Shown here in pieces: positions 50,392-64,000 of a stretch of 64,000 bases of DNA. Made by a program: the position numbers and the translations under genes. The first letter of the stretch is position 1, and every line of letters begins with the position of its first letter. The notes beneath the pieces are model-generated. The model ran no database searches, was not told where the DNA came from, and worked only from the letters and a program-made list of their open reading frames with translations. This DNA is from Candidatus Proximibacter danicus (GTDB lineage: Bacteria; Pseudomonadota; Gammaproteobacteria; Burkholderiales; Rhodocyclaceae): the NCBI GenBank assembly GCA_016710885.1, contig JADJUC010000008.1:107029-171028 (forward strand), read 5' to 3'.

Positions 50392-51285
50392 TCACAGTTT
50401 GCTGTCACGAATCTCGGACAACTGCTCCTTGATCTCGATGATCATCTCGGTGAGCTCGTCAGCATCGAGACCGAGGTAGCCCATCGCCTTGCCACCATGC
50501 ACCACCCATTCACGATCCTCGCGAACGTCGAGGAAGCGCGCGACGGCATAAGCGGCGATATGGCAGATGGCGATCAACGCACGGACTTCGCCTGTCGCCT
50601 TTCCCTCACGCGCGTCCTCGAGTAATTCATGCTCGTGATGCAGGGCAATCGCCTGCACCACCTCAACCGGCAATTGCCAGTTACGTGCAAGCATCGAACC
50701 GACAATCGCGTGGTTGGTTGCATGACGCGCGTATTCGATGTTCAGGATGTCTTCGCCGGTATCGTTGGCCTGCGCCAGCGTCTGCTTGTAATCGGGAAAA
50801 CGCTGCATCAGGATCGGGATGCCGCAGTCATGGAAAAGACCAAAGGTATAGGCCAGATCGCGATTGACCGAGCGTGTAACACGGGCGATATGGGAACAAA
50901 CCGCTGCAGCATAGCCGGAGCGATCCCAAAAACGCTCCATATTGACGCCTGGTGGCGAAAGCGAGGTACGCAAGGTAACGCTGGTAATGATTGATATCAG
51001 ATTTTTGAGGCCGAGAACAGACATCGCCTGCTGCACATTCTGCACCTTCGACCGCAAAGCAAAAAACGGGGAGTTGGCAGTTTTCAGCACGGAAGCCGCC
51101 AGGCCGACGTCGCTTGCGATGAGGCGCACAATCTTCGGAAAGTCCACATCATCCTGACGCGCTTCGTGCATCAGCGTAGTCAGGATGGCCGGGCAGGATG
51201 GAATGGTGATGGACCGGAGCAACTCCTCTGCCTGACGTTCCGTCAGACTTGCATCCAGCGCTACAAGTTCAGGTTCTGCCGACAT
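50392..51285 (-). CDS. HDOD domain protein
   Basis: A 297-residue signalling-type protein. The HDOD domain (about 25-225) shows SCPAILTTLMHEARQ, IVRLIASDVGLAASVLKTANS, VQNVQQAMSVLGLKNL and an HD-like AYTFGLFHDCGIPILMQRF with ALHHEHE. HDOD proteins act in regulation of motility or stress without a known enzyme activity. The ATG at 51285 has GGGAGGAG six bases upstream; a longer frame to 51375 lacks this. Confidence 0.9.
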   Translation of the reverse strand: MSAEPELVALDASLTERQAEELLRSITIPSCPAILTTLMHEARQDDVDFPKIVRLIASDVGLAASVLKTANSPFFALRSKVQNVQQAMSVLGLKNLISIITSVTLRTSLSPPGVNMERFWDRSGYAAAVCSHIARVTRSVNRDLAYTFGLFHDCGIPILMQRFPDYKQTLAQANDTGEDILNIEYARHATNHAIVGSMLARNWQLPVEVVQAIALHHEHELLEDAREGKATGEVRALIAICHIAAYAVARFLDVREDREWVVHGGKAMGYLGLDADELTEMIIEIKEQLSEIRDSKL

Positions 51286-51551
51286 CGTCTCCTCCCTATC
51301 AAACGATAATGATGGACCGGGCAGACCTCCGGACAGTGCCGGGAAGCGCATGAAGCCTGGTAGTGCCGCTGCCATTGGGTACCGATGTACCCGGTAGGCC
51401 GGTAACTTTGCGACCCTGCCTTTCGGTCAGGGGTGCCCTGGTCAGGTTGCGTCGACGTTTATACCAACGGCGTGCCGTGCAGCGCAAGAGGAAAGGCGTG
51501 AAAATCAACGGGATATCGTGCTGCATCGCACAACATCCCGCGATTGCCCTG

Positions 51552-54131
<2,580 letters not shown>

Positions 54132-54164
54132 TTGTTGCCCTTTCGGATATCAGTTATCCGACAG

Positions 54165-54190
54165 ATGGGGGAGAAGCGTGGAATTTCAAC
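54165..54190 (-). promoter_or_regulatory. Sigma-32 (heat shock) promoter of clpB
   Basis: GTTGAAA (54190-54184), then CCCCAT (54170-54165) after a 13-base spacer, 34 bases before the start codon. The spacing is the same as at lon. Confidence 0.82.
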
Positions 54191-54360
54191 TCCTTCGCAA
54201 AACAGCGACCGTCTCTGTTCGTGGACAGAGTGCTGTCCAGACTTCTGGAATCCACCGCTGATGACATAAGGGTTTATGTTTATCGTCAAGACCTTAGCAG
54301 GCTGGCACAGGGCTTGCGATCTCTTCCTCACAAAGCAAAAACCCACCCCAGGAGGAAGAC

Positions 54361-54774
54361 ATGCCAACACAAAAAATCGCTTTCGTTGCCGGTGCCATGG
54401 GCGGCATGGGCGCTGCCATCTGCCAGTCACTGGCGCGCGACGGGCTGCGCGTCATTGCCGGCTGCCCGCCACGCTTCCGCTTCAAGGACGAATGGCTGGC
54501 AACGCAGCGCGCGCTGGGTTTCGATTTCCTCTCAGAGGAACACGAGATCAGCGACGACAGCAAGCTGCCGCCGCTACTGGAACGCATCGGCCGCGAATTC
54601 GGCCCGGTCGAAATGCTGGTCAACAATGCCGAGATGACGCACTTCCGCAATCTGTCCGCCATCGCCGACAGCAGCCATGCGCGGGTAGTCAGCATCGAGC
54701 CGGTTGAAGGCGCCTACCGCACCCGTGTGTGGTATCCGAACATGGCAACCCGCCACCACAGTGCGTATCAGTAG
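54361..54774 (+). CDS. Truncated PhaB-like short-chain dehydrogenase (lacks catalytic half)
   Basis: A 137-residue protein whose first ~105 residues resemble acetoacetyl-CoA reductase PhaB: the NADPH loop GAMGGMGAAICQSLARDGLRVIAGC and a VEMLVNNAEMTHFRNLS segment (NNAG-like). The catalytic Ser and YxxxK and the whole second half of the 246-residue fold are missing; the tail (VEGAYRTRVWYPNMATRHH) is unrelated. A perfect AGGAGG precedes the ATG, and no indel was found that would extend it. It cannot be an active reductase by itself. It may be a gene remnant or a nucleotide-binding protein with another role. Confidence 0.7.
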   Translation: MPTQKIAFVAGAMGGMGAAICQSLARDGLRVIAGCPPRFRFKDEWLATQRALGFDFLSEEHEISDDSKLPPLLERIGREFGPVEMLVNNAEMTHFRNLSAIADSSHARVVSIEPVEGAYRTRVWYPNMATRHHSAYQ

Positions 54775-54883
54775 TGAGCAGAGGCTTCAGGCCGTCCGCC
54801 GCTTGTTGCTGCGGGCTGTCTCAATTTATGGACATCCGGGCGTAAGATAGGAACACCTCTTGTACCAAGGCTTCCCAACGCCC

Positions 54884-56296
<1,413 letters not shown>

Positions 56297-56452
56297 GCAG
56301 GCAGACATCTCGCTGGCGAGACACGTCTCCATCCAGCGACTTCCGCATAAACTCAGTCAGCAGTAGGCCATTCGTAATAGTCGTCTTGATGCAGCGACAC
56401 CAGGCTTTCCGCAAACTTCCATTTTTCACGTAAATTCAAATACTTACCTTAC

Positions 56453-56468
56453 TGGCACCAAATCTGCT
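56453..56468 (+). promoter_or_regulatory. Sigma-54 promoter (-24/-12)
   Basis: TGGCACCAAATCTGCT matches TGGCACR-N4-TTGCW at all but two positions, with exact GG-N10-GC spacing. It lies 56 bases before the binding-protein start and directly after the sigma-54 activator gene. Confidence 0.82.
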
Positions 56469-56523
56469 GTGGGAAGTACAGGCGCAACCGACAAGCGCCA
56501 CCCACACCAAAGGAGCCAACATC

Positions 56524-57681
56524 TTGAAAACCATCTCTCTCGTTTCGGCCGTGCAGCACAGCCGTCGTTTTGTCGCTGCCGTAGTGCTCGCCGTCACCAG
56601 CCTGAGCATCCAGGCTGCCGACATTGTCATCGGCCAGGTAGCACCGCTCACCGGCGTGCTGGCCAGCACGGGGCGCGACATGGTGCTCGGTGCCCGCATC
56701 TACTTCGACCACATCAACGCCAGCGGCGGTATCAACGGCAACAGGATTCGGCACGTGGTCGTCGACGATGCCTACAAGGTCGATGAAACCGTCCGTCTGA
56801 CCCAGGAGCTGATCGAGAAGCAGCAGGCCGTTGCGCTGATCGGCTTTGCCGGCACCGCCAACGTCGGCGAGGTGCTCAAGCGCGGGCTGCTCGAATCCGG
56901 AAAGATCGCGCTGGTCGCGCCCTACACCGGCGGCGAGGTGCTGCGCACCGCCGACAACCGCAACATCTTCCATATCCGCGCCGGCTATGCCGACGAGGCC
57001 GAGCACATGGTCGACCAATTGACCACGCTGGGCATCAAGCGCATCGCAGTCTTCTACCAGAACGACGGTTTTGGCGAAGCCGGCAAGAAAGGCGTCGAAG
57101 CCGCCCTGAACAAGCGCAACCTCAAGCTCGCCGCCGCCGCCAGCTACGAACGCAACACCGATGACGTGAAGAGCGCAGTCGACATCATCCGCAAGGCCGA
57201 TGCCGGCGCCGTCATCATGATCTCGGTCAATCGCTCCACGGCCGCTTTTGCCAAGGGTTTCCGTGAAGCCGGTGGCAGCGCGCAGTTGCTGAACATCTCG
57301 GTGGTCGATGCCAGCCAGTTGGTGAAACTCTCCGGCACCCCGGCCGTGCATGGCCTCGGCATCAGTCAGGTAATGCCCTTCCCGCATTCCGACACGCAGC
57401 CGGTGACCCGCGAGTTCAAGAAACTGTTTGCCAAATACGCCCCGGCCGATGCAGCGGTTTCCTATACCAACTTCGAAGAGTTCATCGGCGCCAAGGTGCT
57501 GGTCGAGGCCATCCGCCGCGCGGGCCCCAACCCTGGTCCGGAAAAGATCCTGCACGCACTGGAGACGCTGGGCAATCTCGATGTCGGCGGCTTCAACGTC
57601 AGTTTCTCGCCGAACAGTCACGTTGGTTCGCGCTTCGTCGAAGTGACCGTGATCGGCAGGAACGGAACGCTCCTGCGCTGA
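56524..57681 (+). CDS. ABC-type substrate-binding protein, branched-chain amino acid type
   Basis: A 385-residue periplasmic binding protein (Peripla_BP_6/LivJ type). The signal peptide ends near IQAA-D, followed by IVIGQVAPLTGVLASTGRDM, GGINGNRIRHVVVDDAY, GFAGTANVGEVL and the two-lobe fold. Related proteins bind amino acids, aromatic acids or short-chain acids. No permease or ATPase gene is adjacent, so it either uses a distant transporter or serves a receptor. The start codon is TTG or ATG close by. It is under the sigma-54 promoter and is followed by the CoA-transferase gene. Confidence 0.88.
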   Translation: MKTISLVSAVQHSRRFVAAVVLAVTSLSIQAADIVIGQVAPLTGVLASTGRDMVLGARIYFDHINASGGINGNRIRHVVVDDAYKVDETVRLTQELIEKQQAVALIGFAGTANVGEVLKRGLLESGKIALVAPYTGGEVLRTADNRNIFHIRAGYADEAEHMVDQLTTLGIKRIAVFYQNDGFGEAGKKGVEAALNKRNLKLAAAASYERNTDDVKSAVDIIRKADAGAVIMISVNRSTAAFAKGFREAGGSAQLLNISVVDASQLVKLSGTPAVHGLGISQVMPFPHSDTQPVTREFKKLFAKYAPADAAVSYTNFEEFIGAKVLVEAIRRAGPNPGPEKILHALETLGNLDVGGFNVSFSPNSHVGSRFVEVTVIGRNGTLLR

Positions 57682-57809
57682 CCCACAAAGCCCCACCCCC
57701 AACGCATTTCACCATACGGAAGACGCCACACGGGCGGGCATTGCGCTAATCTAGGCATATCCGCTCTGGTGGCACACAACACAGAAAAAACGACGAGGAG
57801 ATCGTGACC

Positions 57810-59809
57810 ATGCCGACCGCTTCCCACCCCCTGCTGGACAACCCGCAGCACACCATCGACAAGCGCAGCAAGGTGGTCAGCGCCGCTGAGGCCGTGCGCC
57901 TGGTGCGCGACGGCGACACCGTGGCTACCGGCGGTTTCGTCGGCATCGGCTTTGCCGAGAACATTGCCGTGGCACTGGAAAAGCGCTTCCTCGGCGAAGA
58001 CCCGCAGGCCGAAGCTGGCACGCCACGCAACCTGACCCTCTTCTACGCCGCCGGCCAGGGCGACGGCAAGGAGCGCGGGCTCAACCATTTCGGCCATGAA
58101 GGACTGGTTGGCCGTGTCATCGGCGGCCACTGGGGGCTGGTACCGAAGCTGCAGAAGCTGGCCGTCGACAACAAGATCAAGGGCTATAACCTGCCGCAGG
58201 GGGTCATTACCCACCTCTTCCGCGACATCGCCGGCGGCAAGCCGGCACAGATTTCCCGCGTTGGCCTCGGCACCTTTGTCGACCCACGCTTCGGCGGCGG
58301 CAAGATCAACGAATGCACCACGGAAGACCTGGTCAGCCTGATCAATGTGGGCGGCGAGGATTACCTGATGTACAAGACCTTCCCGGTCAACGTCGGCATC
58401 ATCCGTGGCACCACTGCCGACCCGGACGGCAATATCACCATGGAGAAGGAAGCGCTGACGCTGGAAGCGCTGGCCATCGCCATGGCCGCGCACAACTCGG
58501 GCGGCATCGTCATCGTCCAGGTCGAGCGCATCGCCGAGCGCGGTTCGCTGAACCCGCGCCAGGTGAAGATTCCCGGCATCCTGGTTGACTGCGTGGTCGT
58601 TGCCGAAAAGCCGGAATACCACATGCAGACCTTTGCCGAGGCCTACAGCCCGGCCTTCTCCGGCGAGATCCGCATCCCCATGTCGAGCATCGAGCCGATG
58701 GCCATGGACGAGCGCAAGATCATCGCCCGCCGCGCCGCCTTCGAGCTGGCGCCGAACGCCATCGTCAACCTCGGCATCGGCATGCCGGAAGGGGTCTCCA
58801 GCGTGGCCGCCGAGGAAAAGGTGATCGACCTGCTGACCCTGACTGCCGAACCCGGCGTCGTCGGCGGTGTGCCGGCCTCCGGCCTCAACTTCGGCGCCGC
58901 CGTGAACACCGACGCCATCATCGACCAGCCCTACCAGTTCGATTTCTACGACGGCGGCGGCCTCGACATCACCTTCCTCGGCCTGGCGCAGGCCGATGCC
59001 GAAGGCAACCTCAATGTCTCCAAGTTTGGCCCTCGCCTGGCCGGCGCCGGCGGCTTCATCAACATCAGCCAGAACGCCAAGAAGGTCATCTTCGTCGGCA
59101 CTTTCACCGCCGGCGATCTGGAAGTGGCGATCACCGACGGCCAGTTGAAGATCCTCCGCGAGGGCAAGACGAAGAAATTCGTCCAGGAAGTCGAGCACCG
59201 TACCTTCAGCGGCGCCTATGCGGGAAAACGCGGCCAGCCCGTGCTCTACGTCACCGAACGCTGCGTGTTCCAGTTAACCAACGGTGGGCTGGAGCTGATC
59301 GAAATCGCACCGGGTGTCGATCTTGAGCGCGACATTCTTGCGCAGATGAGCTTCCGCCCGACGATCAGCCCGCAACTACGCCTGATGGATGCGCGCATCT
59401 TCGCCGATGCGCCGATGGGCCTGCGCGCCGAGCTGCAGAGTCTGCCGCTGGATAAACGGCTGAGCTACAACGCCGAGCAGAACCTGTTCTTCGTCAACTT
59501 CGAGAACCTCAACCTGCGCCGCGCGGCTGACATCGAGGCCATCCGCCAGCTCATCGAGCAGAAGCTCGGATCGCTGGAGCACAAGGTTTACGCCATCATC
59601 AACTACGACAACTTCAGCATTTCGCCAGAACTACTCGATACCTATGTCGAAATGGTGCGGGATGTCGTCACCCGCTTCTACTCGCGCGTCACCCGCTACA
59701 CCACCAGCGCCTTCACCCGCGCGCAGATTGGCGATGCGCTGTCCAGCGCCAAGCTTGCCCGCACATCTTCGACAACCAGCACGACGCACTCGCCAAGCTG
59801 AAAGCCTGA
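57810..59809 (+). CDS. Acyl-CoA:acetate/3-ketoacid CoA-transferase (YdiF/Pct type), frame broken near the end
   Basis: A fused alpha/beta CoA-transferase that moves CoA between short-chain acids and acyl-CoAs. The alpha half has VATGGFVGIGFAENIAVAL and GHWGLVPKLQKLAVDNKIKGYNLPQG. The beta half has the catalytic glutamate in NLGIGMPEGVS and GVPASGLNFGAAVN. As written, the frame ends at 59801 in a Ser/Thr-rich tail; adding one C at about 59760 restores HIFDNQHDALAKLKA and an end at 59809 (666 residues). GAGGAG is nine bases before the ATG at 57810. It may carry out propionate, acetate or acetoacetate activation. Confidence 0.9.
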
Positions 59810-59982
59810 ATCCATCACCCAGAAACGATCGGACCTGCCGGACAGACGGAGGGGGGCACAGAGCTTTCACCGGCAGCGTGATCGCGGTCTTGATAAATAT
59901 GACTTTAGGGATAGAATGAATACGCAAACTATTCATCTGTCTTGGTCTGAAAAGGGGCGATCATGAGCACATCCCGGGAGGG

Positions 59983-61649
59983 ATGTCGTTACGCGGCAAG
60001 CTGACGGCGCTATCAGCAGCAACCATTGCCGCGCTTGTTTTGCTGTTTGCCGTGTCCCTGAACAACGGCAAGGCGCAGTTAATCCTCGACCGGCAGGAAA
60101 AGCTGCGCAATCTGGTCGAATCGGCGCATGCCACGGTCACCCATTTCGAAAAGCAGGCCAAAGACGGCAAGCTCCAGGCGGATGAGGCAAAGAAGGCGGC
60201 AATGGATGCCATCCGTTCCTTGCGCTATGACAACATTGAATATTTCTGGATCAACGACCTCGGCAAGCCGGTACCCAAAATGATCATGCATCCCACGGTG
60301 CCCGCACTGGATGACAAGGTGCTGGACGCAGAGCGCTTCAACAAGGCGACATCGATGCAAAAAGGGGACGGAAAGAACCTGTTCGTTTCCTTCAACGAAG
60401 TCGTTGAAGCTGCAGGGCATGGATACGTCCAGTACCTGTGGCCGAAACCGAAAGCCGGGGGTGGCGCGACGACCGAGCTATACCCGAAACTTTCCTACGT
60501 AAAAAAATTCGAACCTTGGGGCTGGGTCATCGGTAGCGGCATCTACATCGACGACGTCGATGCCCTCTTTCAGCAAGCCGCGCGTTTCCTTGCCTGGGGG
60601 TTGGCATTGGCGGTTTCATTGCGCTCGCACTTTTCTTTGTCGGTCGCAACATCATCAGTACGCTGGGCGGCGATCCGCACTACGCGGCAGAGATTACCCG
60701 TCGTATTGCTGCCGGCAACCTCTCCGTCGACGTGAAGTGCGCACCGGGCGACAAAAGCAGTTTGCTGGCCGGCATGAAGGAAATGCAGGAAACCTTGCGC
60801 AAGATGATCAGTGAAATCATCAGCGGTGCCAGCCAGCCCAGGTCGGCTGCCGGCGAATTGCTGCACGCCTCCGAGGAAGTGGCACTGCGTTCCCGCCAGC
60901 AGAGCGAATCGGCCTCGGCCATGGCGGCAGCGGTGGAAGCAATGACAGTCAGCATCGATCAGGTTTCGCACAATGCCAGCCAAGCCCACGGCATTTCGGA
61001 AGAAGCCGGCGAGGTATCGGAGCGCGGCACGCACATCATCCAGACCGCCGCCGATGAGATGCGCAAGATATCCGACGCTGTTGTCTCCTCCTCGAAGATC
61101 ATCGAAGAACTGGGCGAGCAATCGGACCACATCACATCGATCGTCAACACCATTCGAGAAATCGCCGACCAGACCAACCTGCTGGCGCTCAACGCGGCCA
61201 TTGAGGCGGCCCGCGCCGGCGAGCAGGGCCGCGGCTTTGCGGTGGTGGCCGACGAAGTGCGCAAGCTGGCCGAACGCACCAGCCTCTCGACGACTGAAAT
61301 TGCCGGCATGGTCGGCAAGATCCAGAACGGTACGCGCAGCGCCGTAGCCAGCATGGAAACCGGGGTCAGTCAGGCAAGCAAGGGGGTCGAACTGGCCAAC
61401 GAAGCCGGGCAGTCGATCATCAGCATCCGCGACGGTGCGATGCGCGTGGTGGCGGTGGTCAACGACATTTCGTCGTCGATCCGCGAACAGGGCGCGGCAT
61501 CAAGCGATATCGCCAAGAATATCGAACAGATCGCCCAGATGTCGGAAGAGAGCTCGCAGGCGGTGCAGCACACCACGGACGCCGCACGGCGCCTGCAGGA
61601 ACTTTCAGCCTCGCTGAATTCGGCGGTCAGCCGATTCAAGATCAGCTGA
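59983..61649 (+). CDS. Methyl-accepting chemotaxis protein with Cache domain, frame broken by one missing base
   Basis: A chemoreceptor whose two pieces are in different frames. The first (59983 on) has TM1, and a single-Cache type sensor (YDNIEYFWINDLGKPVPKMIMHP, EPWGWVIGSGIYIDDVD). Adding one G at about 60604 restores a second membrane helix GGFIALALFFVGRNII and a HAMP-like segment, continuing into the signalling domain with the hairpin EIADQTNLLALNAAIEAARAGEQGRGFAVVADEVRKL. The repaired length is 555 residues. The start is uncertain: AAGGGG favours an ATG at 59963 that is one base out of frame, hinting at another indel. Confidence 0.88.
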
Positions 61650-61669
61650 TTTTTCCCCCGCAAACAACA

Positions 61670-61711
61670 AGGCCCCGCTGCACTAAAAGCGCAGCGGGGC
61701 CTGTTTTTTTT
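61670..61711. terminator. Intrinsic terminator after the chemoreceptor
   Basis: Stem AGGCCCCGCTGC (61670-61681) with GCAGCGGGGCCT (61691-61702) and a following T run; moaE converges from the right. Confidence 0.92.
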
Positions 61712-61720
61712 TGGTTTGGA

Positions 61721-62174
61721 TTACTTCTTCCAGCGTTCTGCCGAGTGATCGTCCGTTTCCCCGCGCATCCACCCAGCGTGCGCCTTCCGGCGTGACCTCG
61801 CGCTTCCAGAACGGCGCTCTGGTTTCAGGTAATCCATGATGAATTCGCAGGCGGCGAAGGCTTCGCCGCGATGTGCGCTGCTCACTGCCACGAACACGAT
61901 GCGATCGGTCGGCAGCAGACGGCCGACGCGATGGATGACGCGTACAGCGTAGATGTCCCAGCGCGATTTTGCCTCCGGAAACGATCTCCTGCAGCGCTTT
62001 CTCGGTCATGCCCGGATAGTGTTCGAGCGTCATTTCCGAAATGCCGGAACCTTCGTTCACATCACGCACCAGACCGACGAAACTGGCCACCGCACCGGCA
62101 CGGGCGTCGCCCGCCGTCAGTGCTTCAATTTCTGCACCGACATCGAAATCGGCTTCCTGAACGCTGACGCTCAT
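61721..62174 (-). CDS. moaE: Molybdopterin synthase catalytic subunit, three frameshifts
   Basis: It inserts sulfur from MoaD into precursor Z to make molybdopterin. Pieces in different frames give the family sequence: AGAVASFVGLVRDVNEG and LEHYPGMTEKALQEIV; SRWDIYAVRVIHRVGRLLP, VSSAHRGEAFAACEFIMDYLK; TRAPFWKREVTPEGARWVDAR; ETDDHSAERWKK. One extra base near 61975, one missing near 61824 and one extra near 61765 explain this. The repaired 150 residues equal the E. coli length. It is followed by a terminator. These are most likely sequence errors. Confidence 0.86.
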
Positions 62175-62179
62175 GATGC

Positions 62180-62428
62180 TCAACCTCCGTAACCGGCGGG
62201 AAGAAGGCCACTTCGTCGCCATGCTTCACCGGCGTATCGTGGCGCGCCATGTCCTGATTCACTGCGCTCTTCAGGTTCTTTACCGATGCCAGGCTGGCCC
62301 ATTCGCCGCCGCGCGGCAAGCGTTGCCAGCACGCCGCCGACGTCATTCACGCCGGCCGGGAGTTCAAGGCTCTCGCCCGAAGTGCCGAGTTTTTCGCGCA
62401 GGCTGGCAAAGTACAGAATCTTGATCAT
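62180..62428 (-). CDS. moaD: Molybdopterin synthase sulfur carrier subunit, two frameshifts
   Basis: A ubiquitin-like protein whose C-terminal GG is thiolated. The N-terminus (MIKILYFASLREKLGTSGESLEL) is in one frame, and RGGEWASLASVKNLKSAVNQ and KHGDEVAFFPPVT are in another. Correcting one net indel near 62325 and adding one base near 62190 gives about 82 residues ending PPVTGG, the required diglycine. It lies 5 bases before moaE. Confidence 0.84.
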   Translation of the reverse strand: MIKILYFASLREKLGTSGESLELPAGVNDVGGVLATLAARRRMGQPGIGKEPEERSESGHGAPRYAGEAWRRSGLLPAGYGG

Positions 62429-62440
62429 GTCGGTTCAGGC

Positions 62441-63642
62441 TCAGTTGAGCAGCTCGGAAAACGGGATGAAACGCACCAGGTCGCCGCGCGCCACGGCCTG
62501 CCCCGGCGGATTATCGACGAGGCCATCGGCCTGCACGCAGGACGACAGCACGCCCGAGCCCTGGCTCGGAAACAGCTCGACACCACCGGCATCGTTGGTC
62601 AGCGCGCGCAGGAATTCGCGCCGTGCATCGGGGCGCGCCCAGTCGTAGTCGGCACGCAGCAGGTAGGACTTCGGCAGCACCCTGTCGACGCCGGAAAGGC
62701 GCAGTACGAAAGGGCGCACCAGCGTCAGGAAGGTGACGAAGGCCGACACCGGGTTGCCCGGCAGGCCGATGAATGCAGCGTCCCTGCCCTCAACACGAAC
62801 GGCACCAAAGGCCAGCGGCTTGCCCGGCTTGATGCCGATCTTCCACATGTCGAGCCGGCCTTCAGCTTCCACTGCCGGCTTGATGTGGTCTTCTTCACCG
62901 ACCGAGACACCGCCGGAAGTGATGATCAGGTCGTTGTCGGCCGCAGCTGCGCGCAGGGCAGCGCGGGTAGCGTCGAGATTGTCTGGCACCAGGCCGAGAT
63001 CGCGCACTTCGCAGCCGAGGTTTTCGAGCAGGGCCACCAGCGCGAAGCGGTTGGAATTGTAGATGGCACCCGGCGGCAGCGGCTCGCCGGGCATGCGCAG
63101 TTCGTCGCCGGTGAAGAACACCGCCACGCGCACGGCGCAGCACTGGCAGCGTGGCAAGGCCGACCGAGGCAGCAAAGGCTGTGTCCTGCGGCCGCAGGCG
63201 GGCCCCGGCGGCGAGAATCTGCGCCCCGGGGCGACATCTTCGCCGGCACGGCGGATGCTCGCCGGACTTGGGGCACATGGTTGATCGTGACGCCCTCACC
63301 GGCATGCTCGCAGCGCTCCTGCATGATCACCGCATCGGCCCCCGCCGGTACCGGCGCACCGGTGAAGATGCGGGCAGCGGTACCCGGCTGCAGGTGTACG
63401 CCAACGGTACCGGCTGGAATGCGCTGTGACACCGGCAGCGTCGTGCCAACGGCCGTCACGTCGGCGGAACGCACGGCGTAGCCATCCATCGCCGAGTTGT
63501 CGAGTGGCGGTACCGAGAGCGTCGAATACTGGGCCTCGGCGAGTACGCGCCCGGCGGCCGCAATGGTCGGCATGGCCTTGGTTTCGGTAACCGGCTGGCA
63601 GCCGGAGAGCAGCTTCTGCAGCGCTTCGTCAAACGAGAGCAT
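62441..63642 (-). CDS. moeA: Molybdopterin molybdenumtransferase, four frameshifts
   Basis: It inserts molybdate into adenylylated molybdopterin. The N-terminal piece has LSFDEALQKLLSG, the family motif PPLDNSAMDGYAVRS and GAPVPAGADAVIMQE. The C-terminal piece has VAVFFTGDELRMPGE, NRFALVALLE, DLIITSGGVSVGEEDH and GLPGNPVSAFVTF. Between 63121 and 63275 four short indels (one extra base, then losses of two, one and two) scramble the frame; repaired, the protein has 401 residues. AAGGAA precedes the ATG at 63642. The start overlaps the mobB end by 14 bases. Confidence 0.86.
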
Positions 63643-64000
63643 GAGTCTTTCCTTGCAGGTCGAGGGGTGTCGACGACGAGGTGGCAATCGCGTCGATGTC
63701 GTTGAGATCAAGCACCGGCAGGTGGGTCTTGATCGGCTCGTCGCTGGCTACTGCGACAACATTCGGGTTATCCGGCCACAGCGGCGGCTTGCCGTTGGCC
63801 GGGCGGTAGGGACTTTCCAGCTTGGGCACCGGTTCGTTCTTGAAGCCTTCGACCAGCACCAGATCGCAGGGCGAGAAGCGGGCCAGGTATTCGTTAAGCG
63901 TGGGTTCCGGCTCATCGCGCAGTTCATGCAGCAGCGCCCAGCGTTGCGCACCGGTGAGCATCACCTCGCTGGCCCCGGCGTCGCGGTGACGGTAGGAGTC
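63629..64000 (-). CDS. mobB: Molybdopterin-guanine dinucleotide biosynthesis protein MobB, N-terminus outside window
   Basis: A GTP-binding accessory protein for molybdopterin guanine dinucleotide formation. The visible C-terminal part reads DSYRHRDAGASEVMLTGAQRWALLHEL, then YLARFSPCDLVLVEGFKNEPVPKLE (the family VEGFK motif). The P-loop would lie beyond the right edge. The frame is open to the window end. It heads the mobB-moeA-moaD-moaE block. Confidence 0.9.
   Translation of the reverse strand, partial: DSYRHRDAGASEVMLTGAQRWALLHELRDEPEPTLNEYLARFSPCDLVLVEGFKNEPVPKLESPYRPANGKPPLWPDNPNVVAVASDEPIKTHLPVLDLNDIDAIATSSSTPLDLQGKTHALV

Noticed and set aside
57731..57748. Possible second sigma-54 promoter before the CoA-transferase
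   Set aside because: The GG and GC elements are 9 bases apart, not 10, and the -24 block does not match TGGCAC.
61721..62174. Programmed frameshifting in moaE
   Set aside because: Three shifts in both directions in a 150-codon gene, with similar damage in moaD and moeA beside it, fit sequence error better than recoding.

Overview
The window looks like chromosomal DNA of a betaproteobacterium, most likely a Rhodocyclales member (Azonexus, Dechloromonas or Accumulibacter type). This rests on the conserved gene orders gloB-methyltransferase-rnhA-dnaQ, tig-clpP-clpX-lon-hupB-ppiD and pyrG-kdsA-eno-ftsB, on the small DUF3460 and DUF3567 type proteins, on hpnCDE, and on uniformly GC-rich codon use. 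No prophage, insertion sequence, CRISPR array or rRNA was seen.

Layout. 1-2513: end of gloB, a methyltransferase, rnhA, dnaQ. 2568-6363: a sirtuin, a small orphan protein, an acyltransferase, two tiny paralogous proteins, and a manganese riboswitch (yybP-ykoY type) ahead of a GDT1-family cation exporter. 6408-8563: tRNA-Val, gltX, and tRNA-Ala/Glu/Asp with promoter and terminator. 8599-13776: a Spy/CpxP-like protein divergent from an OmpR-type two-component system, then mltD and a secreted protein. 13801-20414: a yejABEF-like peptide ABC transporter. 20537-29890: fabI, ppiD, two tRNAs, hupB, lon, clpX, clpP, tig. 30133-33178: tRNA-Leu and hpnCDE (squalene synthesis). 33179-40737: a zinc-ribbon protein, a LolD-like ATPase divergent from tesA, selU, and a TolC-MacA-MacB type exporter. 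40874-46122: ftsB, eno, a DUF1330 protein, kdsA, pyrG, a methyltransferase. 46196-54131: OsmC protein, a Pat-type acyl-CoA synthetase/acetyltransferase, DUF3460, DUF3567, HDOD protein, clpB. 54361-61649: a truncated PhaB-like protein, a sigma-54 activator, a lone substrate-binding protein, a CoA-transferase and a chemoreceptor. 61721-64000: moaE, moaD, moeA and mobB for molybdenum cofactor.

Regulation visible in the DNA: sigma-32 type promoters with the same 13-base spacer before lon and clpB; a near-consensus sigma-54 promoter before the substrate-binding protein, next to the sigma-54 activator; a Mn riboswitch with competing hairpins; a TACA-N6-TACA repeat before the two-component system; and several bidirectional terminators.

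Data quality matters here. At least 15 short indels (mostly one base) break nine otherwise well conserved genes (gltX, macA, macB ATPase, pyrG, CoA-transferase, chemoreceptor, moaE, moaD, moeA). Nine of them fall in the last 2.3 kb, and kdsA carries a G13 run. Because essential genes are hit, I read these as sequence or assembly errors rather than decay, and I give each gene its repaired extent. I found no clearly new multi-gene system. The best candidates for new biology are the two tail-sharing small proteins (4843-5471), the sigma-54 module with its lone binding protein and CoA-transferase, and the well-translated half SDR protein.
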